Below, in pieces: positions 16,701-24,756 of a stretch of DNA of 64,000 nucleotides. Under the pieces are notes generated by a model, which worked only from the letters and a program-made list of their open reading frames with translations, ran no database searches and was not told the DNA's origin. Location of the stretch: assembly GCF_014207445.1 (NCBI RefSeq), contig NZ_JACHEM010000014.1, positions 186,001 through 250,000 of the forward strand. The letters are read 5' to 3'. This DNA is from Streptomyces candidus. GTDB taxonomy: Bacteria > Actinomycetota > Actinomycetes > Streptomycetales > Streptomycetaceae. Position 1 is the first letter of the stretch. Every line of letters starts with the position of its first letter. The position numbers were made by a program, and so were the translations under genes.

Positions 16701-17372
16701 TCACGCGTGGGAGCGCGCCAGGCGGAAACCCACGTCGTCGACCTGGAAGGTGGGGTGGCTGCGGCGGCGTGCCGAGGCGCGGCAGCTCCAGTGCTCGTCG
16801 AACCAACCGCCGCCGCGGAGAACCCGGTACGCGCCGTAGACCTCGGCGTCGTAGACGTCCCAGCACCAGTCCCAGACGTTGCCGAGCATGTCGTGCAGCC
16901 CCCACGCGTTGGGGCGTTTGCCGCCCACGTCGTGCAGGCGCTCGTGGGAGTTGCCGCGGTACCAGCCGATCTCGTCGAGGTCCCCGTAGCGGGGTCCCGC
17001 CGCACCGGCACGGCACGCGTGCTCCCATTCGGCCTCGGTCGGCAGCCGGTAGCCGTCCGCGGACGTGTCCCACTCGACCTCTTCGGCCCCGGCACCGAAG
17101 CGGTACGCGGACGTGAGCCCTTCGTGCCGGGACAGGGCGTTACAGAACCGGACGGCGTCCCACCAGGACACGCTCTCCACGGGCAGCCGGTCACCGGGGG
17201 TGGTGCTCGGCCGCCGTTCGGTGATCCGTGCGTACAGCGCCTGGGTGACCGGGGTCGCCGCGAGCAGGCCGGGCGCGAGCTCGACCTGCCAACTGCGTTG
17301 TGTCCGCCGATCCGACAGGGTCACCCGCCCCGGCGGAACGGCCATCATCTCGATCCCCGTCAGCACGTCCAT
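16701..17372 (-). CDS. SUMF1/FGE-fold protein lacking the full copper-cysteine pair
   Basis: This 223-residue formylglycine-generating-enzyme-fold protein carries the family blocks PVESVSWWDAVRFCNAL, YRLPTEAEWEHACRAG, LGNVWDWCWD, RVLRGGGWFD and DDVGFRLARS. True FGEs have two Cys five residues apart after the GGSW block; here only one Cys (in HWSCRAS) is visible and the first position is acidic. It is therefore probably a non-FGE paralogue, such as the C-type-lectin-like or EgtB-related group. No sulfatase lies nearby. The start is ATG 17372. Confidence 0.8.
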   Translation of the reverse strand: MDVLTGIEMMAVPPGRVTLSDRRTQRSWQVELAPGLLAATPVTQALYARITERRPSTTPGDRLPVESVSWWDAVRFCNALSRHEGLTSAYRFGAGAEEVEWDTSADGYRLPTEAEWEHACRAGAAGPRYGDLDEIGWYRGNSHERLHDVGGKRPNAWGLHDMLGNVWDWCWDVYDAEVYGAYRVLRGGGWFDEHWSCRASARRRSHPTFQVDDVGFRLARSHA

Positions 17373-17571
17373 GATCAGGGGATCCTACAAAACGACCTGC
17401 CGGTACGACACGGCGGTACCACCTCGGCCGTCCTCGGCCGACGGCTCTGGCACGGCCGGGCGCCGGAGCCTGCCAGGGCGGTATCGCGCGGGATGCGGCG
17501 CGCCTCGTCTCAAGTACGCCCCCCTCAACCGAGGTTTGCGCCTGGGCCGTTACCACCGGTCTTTCCACGCG

Positions 17572-17599
17572 TTGACAGTTCCGTGGCGCTCGTAATACT
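17572..17599 (+). promoter_or_regulatory. Probable chaplin promoter
   Basis: TTGACA (17572-17577) and AATACT (17594-17599) are 16 bp apart and lie about 30 bp before the chaplin start, whose AAGGAGA ribosome site is clear. Confidence 0.5.
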
Positions 17600-17630
17600 G
17601 CGGTCGCCGTGTTTCCTCGAAGGAGAACTG

Positions 17631-17900
17631 ATGTCTCGTTTCGCCCAGACTGCCGCTGTCGTGGCCGGTGCCGGTGCGCTCATGGTCGGCGGTGCCGGTG
17701 TGGCCACCGCCGACTCCGAGGCGGAGGGCGTCACCGCCAACTCCCCCGGTGTCGTGTCGGGCAACCAGCTTCAGGTTCCCGTGCACGTTCCGGTCAACGT
17801 CTGCGGTAACACCGTGAACGTCATCGGGCTGCTGAACCCGGCGTTCGGCAACACCTGCGTCAACGGTGACGAGCACCACCACGGCGGCTACGGCAGCTGA
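17631..17900 (+). CDS. Short chaplin
   Basis: This 89-residue secreted hydrophobin-like protein has an N-terminal signal peptide (about 1-27, ending VATADS). A single chaplin domain follows with VSGNQLQVPVHVPVNVCGNT and the paired cysteines in CGNTVNVIGLLNPAFGNTC. Chaplins assemble into amyloid fibrils at the air interface on aerial hyphae. The C-terminus is EHHHGGYGS, a His-rich tail without a wall anchor, so this is of the short, diffusible chaplin type. AAGGAGA precedes the ATG. Confidence 0.93.
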   Translation: MSRFAQTAAVVAGAGALMVGGAGVATADSEAEGVTANSPGVVSGNQLQVPVHVPVNVCGNTVNVIGLLNPAFGNTCVNGDEHHHGGYGS

Positions 17901-17914
17901 TTCCGGCTCTTTTC

Positions 17915-17951
17915 CTGCGGCCCCTCGACCACATGTGTCGAGGGGCCGCAG
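17915..17951. terminator. Bidirectional terminator after chaplin
   Basis: Perfect 15-bp arms (17915-17929 and 17937-17951) with a 7-base loop, between the chaplin and the convergent tyrosinase. Confidence 0.8.
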
Positions 17952-17981
17952 TGCGTCCCGTGCGGCCGGGGACGTGCGAGG

Positions 17982-18842
17982 TCAGGCGTAGCGGTACCGC
18001 GAGCCGTGGTCGAGCAGTTGGGCCGACGTCACGTTCCAGGGCGCCAGCTTCTCATGCAGGCTGAAGACCCGGCCGCGCTGCGGATCGCCCTCCCCGAGCG
18101 GGGCGGCCGGCAGGTATCCGGAGCGGGGGTGAGCCCGTTGCCAGCGCGCCCACAGCAGGTCGACGAACGCGTGATGGAGCCAGAAGACGGGGTCGTTGGG
18201 GGAGACCGCGCCCACCATGACGCCGCCCACCCAGCGGTGCACCCGGTTGTGGTTGGTCCCCCTGTCCGCCGCGCTCGTCGCCCAGCCCTCGAGCTTGTTG
18301 CGGAAGCCCCGGGTGGACCTGCTGTCCCAGGGGGCCGCGTCGTACTCGGGGTCCCGCATCGCCCAGGCCACGTCCTCCTTGGTGGGCAGGGACACCGTGC
18401 CTCTGGGGCCGCCGAAGTTGCGGGTGAGGAAAAGGGTTTCGGTGACGGACGAGGAGATCTCCCAGTTGCCGTACCTGTGGGCGAACGGTCCGGTCATGAC
18501 CTGCTGATCACCCTTCCTGCCGTTGCCGCCCAGGAAGTCCTCCGCCCACAGCGAGGCCGCGGGGGTGTTGTCCGTGGTCCAGTCCCAGTACGGCACCGAC
18601 ACCGACGGATCGATCGCCTGCAGTGCCTGCTCGAACGTCAGGAGGAACTGCCGGTGCCACGGGAAGAAGGAGGGCGTCATGTGAGCGGCCCGCGGCCCGT
18701 TCTCGCCGTCGGCCGTGTAGAACCGGCCGTGCAGGGACACGAACTCGTCGTAGCGGCCGGACCGCTTGAGTTCGAGGAACGCGGCGACCAGCCGGCGTTT
18801 CTCCGTGCGGGTCAGGTTCCGCTGGTTCTTGCGCGTGTGCAC
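17982..18842 (-). CDS. melC2: Tyrosinase
   Basis: This 286-residue type-3 copper monooxygenase oxidises tyrosine and DOPA to melanin precursors. The CuA histidines lie in SLHGRFY, AAHMTPSFFPWH and WHRQFL. The CuB site is HNRVH followed by DPVFWLHHAFVD. The protein begins VHTRKNQRNLTRTEKRR, like MelC2 proteins, so the GTG at 18842 is chosen (AGGAGA upstream) over the longer frame starting at 18914. It has no signal peptide and would be carried out with its caddie MelC1, encoded 19 bp upstream. Confidence 0.95.
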   Translation of the reverse strand: MHTRKNQRNLTRTEKRRLVAAFLELKRSGRYDEFVSLHGRFYTADGENGPRAAHMTPSFFPWHRQFLLTFEQALQAIDPSVSVPYWDWTTDNTPAASLWAEDFLGGNGRKGDQQVMTGPFAHRYGNWEISSSVTETLFLTRNFGGPRGTVSLPTKEDVAWAMRDPEYDAAPWDSRSTRGFRNKLEGWATSAADRGTNHNRVHRWVGGVMVGAVSPNDPVFWLHHAFVDLLWARWQRAHPRSGYLPAAPLGEGDPQRGRVFSLHEKLAPWNVTSAQLLDHGSRYRYA

Positions 18843-18861
18843 CGGTGCGGTCTCTCCTGGT

Positions 18862-19317
18862 TCAGGTGGCGTGCGCGGACGTACGGGACAGCCGGGCGGG
18901 CCCCAGGCCGTCAACGGCGGCGCGCGCGGCGGCGAGCAGGGTCGGGAACGACTCGTAGTGATTCACCACGCTCATGTAGCCGCCGTTCGCACACCGCATG
19001 ACGTGGAGGGGTCTGCCGTCGATGAGCACTTCGGGGCCGCCGGGGGTCCACCCGGCACCGTGCTGCCAAAGCGCGGCGGCGCCCGGCGTCAGGCAGTCGA
19101 TGTGGCGGCCGCGGTAGATCTCGGTCAAGCGTTCGGCCGGCGGGGCCGCCGCGCCCGCGGGACCGGCGGACGCCTTCTTCGTGAGGATCGGTGCGAGCGT
19201 CCCCGCGGTCCCGGCGACGACGGCTCCACCGAAGACGGCACGCACCACCGCCCGCCGGGTCGGCGCCGCGCGCGCTTTCCCGGCGGGGCGGCCCACCTGT
19301 GGCGTGGGGGTCCTCAT
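18862..19317 (-). CDS. melC1: Tyrosinase copper chaperone / co-factor
   Basis: This 151-residue MelC1 caddie protein delivers copper to MelC2 and supports its secretion. The N-terminus carries a twin-arginine signal (TRRAVVRAVFGGAVVAG). The mature part contains EIYRGRHIDC, and HVMRCANGGYMSVVNHYESF matches the copper-handling core. The ATG at 19317 follows AAGGGAG. It is the first gene of a two-gene melanin operon. Confidence 0.92.
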   Translation of the reverse strand: MRTPTPQVGRPAGKARAAPTRRAVVRAVFGGAVVAGTAGTLAPILTKKASAGPAGAAAPPAERLTEIYRGRHIDCLTPGAAALWQHGAGWTPGGPEVLIDGRPLHVMRCANGGYMSVVNHYESFPTLLAAARAAVDGLGPARLSRTSAHAT

Positions 19318-19617
19318 GACCGGCTCCCTTTCCCATCTGTTCATGTAACGAACAACGAGATGAGCGCGAAACCGTTCTCGGCGGGACCGGGATCCGGGAG
19401 CCGCAAGCGGCACTCCGCGCGTTCCGGTCGTGCGTAGTCGAATGCACTCTCGCTTTTCGCACGACGGGCCGCGTCCGCGTCGAATTCCACCCGACTGGCC
19501 CCGGTAGAAAGGTTCCTGCTCCCCCGATGGCGTACTAACGGGCCCTCAGTAAGCCATTCGTAGGAATGTCGGCCTAATGTCCGGAGTATGCACCGCCCTG
19601 CGGAAAAGGAGAGGCAC
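19318..19617. other. Divergent intergenic region with 17-bp inverted repeat
   Basis: The region lies between the minus-strand melC operon and the plus-strand GH26-like gene. An inverted repeat with TGTTC/GAACA arms spans 19338-19354, about 20 bp before the melC1 start, and could be an operator or transcript hairpin. I see no good sigma-70-like promoter pair for either gene. Confidence 0.4.
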
Positions 19618-20862
19618 ATGCCAAGTCGGCGGAGTCTGACCGCCCTTTCGATCGGGACGATTTCCGTCGCCCTGTTCGCTGCCTCGGGCAGTGTGCCGGG
19701 GGAGGCGCCCGAAACCGACCGCCCTTCGGTCCGCTCGGACGCGAAGCCCGCCACCGCTCCGCGCGCGCCGACGGCCACCCCCGAGCAGGACGAGACCCGG
19801 CCGGACACCGCGATCGGCGCCTACCTCCACTACGGTCCGGCGGGGGTGCAGCGGGCGAAGAGGCTGTCACGCTGGCTCGGCGGCACCGAACTCACCGTCG
19901 GCCACACCTACCTGCCGGGTGATCTGTGGTCCAACATCGAGGGCCGGCCCGAGTTCCTGCGTCCCTGGGCGGAGTGGCGGCGCGGCGCTCCCGAGCGGAT
20001 GTTCGTCCTCAACGTGCCGATGCTGGAGGGCAACGAGAACCGCGTCTCCGACCGCCAGGTCCGCTCCCTGCTGCGGTCCGGTGCCCAGGGCGCCTTCAAC
20101 AGCCACTACCGGCAGCTCGCCGAGAACCTGGTGGACCTGGGCGTTCCCGACACCGTGATCGTCCTCGGCTGGGAGATGAACGGCATCACCTACACCCACC
20201 GGTGCGGGCCCGACCCGGCCGCGTGGAAGGAGTACTGGAGGGGGATCGTCGCCACCATGCGGTCCGTTCCCGGGCAGAAGTTCCGCTTCGACTTCGCGCC
20301 GAACCGCGGCCCGGACGCCGTCCCCTGGACCGACTGCTACCCCGGGGACGACGTCGTCGACATCATCGGCATGGACTCCTACGACCAGCCGCCCGGTTCG
20401 TCCTTCGACGACCAGGTCCGGGGCCCGTACGGACTCCAGCACCAGGTGGACTTCGCCGCCGCCCACGGCAAGCCGATCTCGTACCCGGAGTGGGGGCTGT
20501 TCCGCAACGGCGACAACCCCGAGTACATGCGGCGCATGCTCGACTGGATGGCGCAGCACAAACCGCTGTACCAGACCATCACGGACTACTGTCCGCACGG
20601 CGTCTGGCAGTGCGACGAGAACCCGCAGTCGTCCGAGGTGTTCCGCAAGGCGCTCTCGGCGAAGCCCGCCCCCGTTCCTCCGGACCCCACTCCCGATCCG
20701 CCGAACCCCACTCCGGTGCCGCCGAAGCCGACTGTCCCTGCCTGGCCCGAGCCGAACCCGGACGGCTGGTGCGTGCCCTGGAAGGTGGACGAGTGGACGG
20801 CCCGCTGGGTGCCCGGTCTGCGGACCTGCACCTCGCCGTTCTGGTCCGCGTACTTCAAGTAG
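19618..20862 (+). CDS. Secreted GH26-like endo-glycosidase
   Basis: This 414-residue secreted protein has a signal peptide (about 1-28) and a Pro/Thr-rich stretch. The catalytic domain (about 65-345) looks like GH26 beta-mannanases and related beta-glycanases. GWEMNG carries the probable acid/base Glu186 and SYPEWG the probable nucleophile Glu291. After a PxPxP linker (about 353-378) a short C-terminal segment has three cysteines. AAAAGGAGAGG lies before the ATG at 19618, preferred over 19588. It points at the polysaccharide operon, so it may trim or recycle that polymer; this is inference. Confidence 0.8.
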   Translation: MPSRRSLTALSIGTISVALFAASGSVPGEAPETDRPSVRSDAKPATAPRAPTATPEQDETRPDTAIGAYLHYGPAGVQRAKRLSRWLGGTELTVGHTYLPGDLWSNIEGRPEFLRPWAEWRRGAPERMFVLNVPMLEGNENRVSDRQVRSLLRSGAQGAFNSHYRQLAENLVDLGVPDTVIVLGWEMNGITYTHRCGPDPAAWKEYWRGIVATMRSVPGQKFRFDFAPNRGPDAVPWTDCYPGDDVVDIIGMDSYDQPPGSSFDDQVRGPYGLQHQVDFAAAHGKPISYPEWGLFRNGDNPEYMRRMLDWMAQHKPLYQTITDYCPHGVWQCDENPQSSEVFRKALSAKPAPVPPDPTPDPPNPTPVPPKPTVPAWPEPNPDGWCVPWKVDEWTARWVPGLRTCTSPFWSAYFK

Positions 20863-20890
20863 GCGCCGCCGGAAAGCGTTCCTGCCGACG

Positions 20891-20929
20891 CCGCCCGGCC
20901 GCTCCCTCTCGGAGGGGGCGGCCGGGCGG
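20891..20929. terminator. Bidirectional terminator
   Basis: Arms 20891-20907 and 20913-20929 pair through at least 12 perfect base pairs (CCGCCCGGCCGC) plus an imperfect extension, followed on the plus strand by TTTCC. It lies between the convergent glycosidase and exopolysaccharide operon. Confidence 0.65.
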
Positions 20930-20979
20930 TTTCCGCTGCGGCGTGCGGAGGGGGGCGGTGCGCGCCGCAGCCGGACGGT

Positions 20980-22134
20980 TCAGTGCGCGGGGGTGCCGGC
21001 CCGTCGGCTGTTCCACCGCGCCCGCCAGTCACGGGCCGCGGGCAGCTGCTCGACGACCGTCCTGGCGGCCCAGTCCCGTGACGTCACCTGCGTCGCGCGC
21101 AGCCGCAGCAGCGGCTGGAGTGCCGGGTTGGCCAGCAGCAGTCTGCTGTTGGTCACCGGCTGGGGGCGCCAGTGGTCCTTGTACGCCTCCGAGCCCCGCA
21201 GCAGGCTGAGTACGTCGCCCCCGGAGCCGGCGGCCAGGTGTGCGTCGTGGCGCAGCAGCATCGTCGTGACGTCGACCTTGCGCTCCCTGAGCACCGGGTC
21301 CGCACCGTAGAGGTAACCACCGGTGAGCCGGCCGGAGTGGACGGTCAGTTTGGCGGCGACGACCTCGCCGTCCTGCCGGAACTCGGTGAGCGCGGCGTCG
21401 CCGTCCCGCACCATGCGCCGGGCCGCCCGCTCCAGGTGCGCGGCGAACCTGGGCCGAAGGTGCTCGACGTTGATCCCCCGGCCCCGCCACTGGAGTTCGT
21501 GCAGCCGCAGCAGGTGGCCGACCGTGTCGGACACCTCGTGCTCCGCGACCACCCGGCTCTCGATGCCCATCGCGTCGATCTTGCGGAGCTTGGCGCGGAT
21601 CCGCTGCGCCCGGCTGCTCGCCATCCGCCGGGTCAGTTCGTCGATCGGCGAGGCGGGCAGTTCCATGCAGGTGGAGTCCTGGAGGCGTCGGCGGGCACCG
21701 GTCCAGGTGTCGTACAGCTCCTCGGCCACCGCTCCGGGGCGTACCTCCCGCATGTCGATCACGGCGTTCCTGGCGGCCCGGTGCAGGCCGTGCCGCAGGG
21801 CGCGCAGCGTCTCCTTCGCGCCGTCGTCGTCGACGAGTACGTCGAAGTAGTCGGAGATGCCGAGGCCGACGGGGACGAGCAGCGGCATCGGCGCGTGCAC
21901 GAGCATCAGCGGTGCGGCGGCGACCAGGCGGTCCCCGCGCCGGACGAGGACGGTGCGCAGCCGGCCTTCTGCGCCGTAGGAGAGCCACCACGAACTCAGC
22001 CAGGCGTGGCTCTGGAAGGGGGTCGCCGCGGCGCACCGGCGGTGCAGTGCGTCCCACGAGTCCCGCAGTTGTGCGAAGTCCTGGGGGTCGCGGCAGAGAG
22101 TGGCGTGCAGGGTGTCCCGGGTCATGTCCGTCAC
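20980..22134 (-). CDS. FemAB/GNAT-type transferase, last gene of polysaccharide operon
   Basis: This protein of about 384 residues has the GNAT_6/BioF2-like acyl- or aminoacyl-transferase fold. It begins MTRDTLHATLCRDPQDFAQL and contains HAWLSSWWLSYGAEGRL, then GGYLYGADP and DVLSLLRGSEAYKDHW late in the protein, which are typical of the family in exopolysaccharide clusters. It probably attaches an acyl or aminoacyl group to the sugar or lipid intermediate. The GTG at 22134 overlaps the stop of the Wzz-like gene; an ATG three codons later (22125) is an alternative. Confidence 0.8.
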   Translation of the reverse strand: MTDMTRDTLHATLCRDPQDFAQLRDSWDALHRRCAAATPFQSHAWLSSWWLSYGAEGRLRTVLVRRGDRLVAAAPLMLVHAPMPLLVPVGLGISDYFDVLVDDDGAKETLRALRHGLHRAARNAVIDMREVRPGAVAEELYDTWTGARRRLQDSTCMELPASPIDELTRRMASSRAQRIRAKLRKIDAMGIESRVVAEHEVSDTVGHLLRLHELQWRGRGINVEHLRPRFAAHLERAARRMVRDGDAALTEFRQDGEVVAAKLTVHSGRLTGGYLYGADPVLRERKVDVTTMLLRHDAHLAAGSGGDVLSLLRGSEAYKDHWRPQPVTNSRLLLANPALQPLLRLRATQVTSRDWAARTVVEQLPAARDWRARWNSRRAGTPAH

Positions 22135-22820
22135 ACCCTCTCCCGCTCGGCGCCGACGCGGTCGGTCGAGTGCGCGGGCGCCGGCAAGGGGGTGGGGGCG
22201 GCCGGCTCCCCGGGGCGCCGTGGCCGTACGAGGAGGACGAGCCCGCCGAGGAGGCCGCCGGCGCAGGCGCCCACGGCCGAGGTGAGCGGCACGGGCTGGG
22301 AGGAGGAGGCGATCGGGGGCACCGCCCGGGAGAAGTCGACCAGCTTGACGCCGGTGTTCTGCGTCATCCCGTTGCTCTTGGTGAGCAGGGCGTCCGCCAC
22401 GGCGTTGGCGATGTCGGCGGCCTGCGTGGGGGTGTGGGAAGTGCCGGTGATCGCGATCATCGGCGAGTCGGGCGAGGTCTCCGTCTGCACCTGGGCACGC
22501 AGGGTCGCCGCCGGGACGCCGGCGGTCACGCTCGCGTACGTGAGGGTGGAGTCGCCGGAGGTGATCCGCCCGTACGCCTGCGCGTAGCCGAGGGCGGCGT
22601 CGGGCGGGGTGCCCTTGGCGGGAGCCGCGATGACGTATCCGGTGGACCGGTACTCCGGTTCCTGGAGCATCCCGTAGGTGCCGGCGCACAGTGCGCCGAG
22701 GACGGCGCAGGCGGGGACGGGCCACCAGGCGGGCAGGGACGGCAGCGGCGGCACGGACCGCGCCGTGAGGCGGCGGAGCCGTCCCGGGGCGGGCTTCGGC
22801 TGCTCGGGCTTCTCGGTCAT
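22131..22820 (-). CDS. Wzz-like chain-length/polysaccharide co-polymerase protein
   Basis: This 229-residue protein has two transmembrane helices, one near residue 30 (WWPVPACAVLGALCAGTYGM) and one near residue 190 (TSAVGACAGGLLGGLVLLV). The extracytoplasmic loop between them carries the coupled beta/alpha pattern of Wzz/CapA proteins (STGYVIAAPAKGTPP and ITGTSHTPTQAADIANAVAD). There is no tyrosine-kinase domain. It should control polymer length with the Wzy-like protein. The start ATG overlaps the preceding glycosyltransferase stop. Confidence 0.8.
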   Translation of the reverse strand: MTEKPEQPKPAPGRLRRLTARSVPPLPSLPAWWPVPACAVLGALCAGTYGMLQEPEYRSTGYVIAAPAKGTPPDAALGYAQAYGRITSGDSTLTYASVTAGVPAATLRAQVQTETSPDSPMIAITGTSHTPTQAADIANAVADALLTKSNGMTQNTGVKLVDFSRAVPPIASSSQPVPLTSAVGACAGGLLGGLVLLVRPRRPGEPAAPTPLPAPAHSTDRVGAERERV

Positions 22821-23947
22821 GGGCGTGCTCTCTCGGTCGAAGGGGCAAGGGCGCGGGCGTAGACGTCCATGAGACGGGCGGCGCTGCGCGCGATGTCGTA
22901 ATGACTCACTGCGGGGGGCGGGGGCAGCCGTCGCGTGCCGGCTTCCCGCCGGGCGCGCAGTGCGGCCGTCAGTTCGGCCGCCCCGCCGGTGAGGCGCCGG
23001 GCGTGCGGGGCGTGGTCCGCGGGGAGGTCCTCGATCGCCGGGCAGGTCCGGTACAGGACGGGCAGTCCGGCGGCCAGTGCCTCCACGACGGCGAGTCCGA
23101 AGGCCTCTTCGCGGGAGGTGGAGACGAAGAGGTCCATGGCGCCGAGCAGCGCCGGGATGCCGGGGGCCGCGGCGCCCGGCGTGCAGTCGCGCTCGCCGAG
23201 CAGGTGGATCCGGTCCGCGGCCTCGAGCCGGGCCGCCAGCGCGCGCAGCGGTTCCCGTTCGGGGCCCTCTCCTGCCAGCAGCAGGCGTGCGCCGGGCAGC
23301 GCGGCCACCGCGCGCACCAGGACGTCGAAGCGTTTGCCCGGCACGAGGCGGCCCACCCCGCCGACCACGAAGGCGTCCTCGGGGATGCCGAGGGTCGTGC
23401 GGGTGGTCCGGCGGCTCGCGCTGTCGTGGCGGAAGAGGGCGGCGTCGATCCCGTTGGGTACCACGTGGATGCGTGCGGAGGGGACGCCCCAGTCGCGCAG
23501 GCGTGCGGAGACCGTCCCGGAGACGGCGACGGTCGCGGAACCGAGGCGTTCGGTGGACAGGTACAGCGCGCGGGTGCCGCGGCTCAGCGGTCGTCCCTCG
23601 ATCTCGGCGCGGCCCAGGGAGTGTTCGGTGGCGACGCAGGCCCGGACGCCCGCCAGCCGTGCGGCGATCCGCCCGTACACGCAGGCGCGGTAGAGGTGGG
23701 TGTGGACGAGGTCGTACGAGCCGTGGCGGATCAGCCGGACCAGCCGGGGCAGCGCCGCGAGGTCGCGGTTGCCGTGCATGCCCAGGTGGGTGACGCGCAC
23801 GCCGTCCGCCCGCAGTCCGTCGGCGACCGCCCCCGGGTTGGTCAGCGTCACGACGTCGCAGCGGGCCGGGAGGTGGCGCAGCATCAGCCGCAGCTGCTGT
23901 TCGGCGCCGCCGACGCCGAGGCCGGTGATGATGTGCAGTGCCTTCAT
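22817..23947 (-). CDS. GT4-family glycosyltransferase
   Basis: This 376-residue GT-B fold enzyme begins MKALHIITGLGVGGAEQQL, a clear GT4 N-terminus. The C-terminal half has the nucleotide-sugar motif VVGGVGRLVPGKRFDVLVRA and the E-x7-E-like segment SREEAFGLAVVEALAAGLPV. It should add a sugar to the lipid-linked repeat on the cytoplasmic face. ATGA overlaps join it to both neighbours. Confidence 0.9.
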   Translation of the reverse strand: MKALHIITGLGVGGAEQQLRLMLRHLPARCDVVTLTNPGAVADGLRADGVRVTHLGMHGNRDLAALPRLVRLIRHGSYDLVHTHLYRACVYGRIAARLAGVRACVATEHSLGRAEIEGRPLSRGTRALYLSTERLGSATVAVSGTVSARLRDWGVPSARIHVVPNGIDAALFRHDSASRRTTRTTLGIPEDAFVVGGVGRLVPGKRFDVLVRAVAALPGARLLLAGEGPEREPLRALAARLEAADRIHLLGERDCTPGAAAPGIPALLGAMDLFVSTSREEAFGLAVVEALAAGLPVLYRTCPAIEDLPADHAPHARRLTGGAAELTAALRARREAGTRRLPPPPAVSHYDIARSAARLMDVYARALAPSTERARP

Positions 23948-24756
23948 CGTCCGCCGCCGACCGGGAGGGGGCGCGGGGCGGCGGCGCGCTCGGGGGGTGT
24001 GAGGCTGCCGCGGCGGGGGCGCAGGCGTTTGGCCCAGAGGTGTGCGGCACGGTCGGCCTGGCTGATGTGCGTGCGGGGCAGGGCGTAGGGACCGGTCAGC
24101 GGGCCGGGGTCGATGGCGCAGCCGTACGTGTAGCCCGCGTCGCGCACCGCGTCGGCCACGCGCTGGTCGAAGGTGCCGTACGGGTAGCAGAACCCCTGGG
24201 GGGGCTCGCCGGTGACGCGGCGGATCAGGGCGCGGCTGCTGCGCGTCTCCAGGCGCAGCTCTTCGTCGGTCGCGCGGGTCAGGTCGCGGTGGACCAGCCC
24301 GTGCGAGCCGATCTCCATCCCTGCCTCGGCGGCCTCCCTGATGCCGCTTTCCGTCAGCAGGGGTCTGCGCGGGCCGAGGGGGTCCCATTCGTTGGTGCCG
24401 CCGGGGCGGCCGGGCAGGACGAAGACGGTCGCGGTGCAGCCGTGCCGGCGCAGGGCGGGCAGGGCCGCGTCCAGGAAGTCGGCGTAGCCGTCGTCGAAGG
24501 TCAGTCCGACCAGTCCGCGGTCGCGGCCGGCCGCGCGGGCCCGCAGCAGGGCGCCGACGCCGACGCCGGTCAGTCCCCGGCGGCGCAGCCAGCGCAGGTG
24601 GTGGTCGAGGCGGTCGGCGGCGACGGTGATGCCGTACGGGTCGTCCCTCGGGTCCGCGACGGAGTGGTACATCAGGATCCACGGGGGCGCGGCCGTCGGT
24701 GCGGGGGGACAGGTCCTGGTGGGGCGGGGGCCCCGGGCAGTCGGGTCAGCGGTCAT
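23944..24756 (-). CDS. Polysaccharide deacetylase (NodB/CE4)
   Basis: This 270-residue CE4 deacetylase begins with a Pro-rich leader and the WILMYHSV strand. The metal and catalytic block is LTFDDGYADF. The second motif is EIGSHGLVHRDL (H-x3-H-like), followed by the FCYPYGTFDQRV block. It removes acetyl groups from N-acetylated sugars. No signal peptide is evident, which is unusual for extracellular CE4 but fits action at the membrane during synthesis. Confidence 0.9.
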   Translation of the reverse strand: MTADPTARGPRPTRTCPPAPTAAPPWILMYHSVADPRDDPYGITVAADRLDHHLRWLRRRGLTGVGVGALLRARAAGRDRGLVGLTFDDGYADFLDAALPALRRHGCTATVFVLPGRPGGTNEWDPLGPRRPLLTESGIREAAEAGMEIGSHGLVHRDLTRATDEELRLETRSSRALIRRVTGEPPQGFCYPYGTFDQRVADAVRDAGYTYGCAIDPGPLTGPYALPRTHISQADRAAHLWAKRLRPRRGSLTPPERAAAPRPLPVGGGR

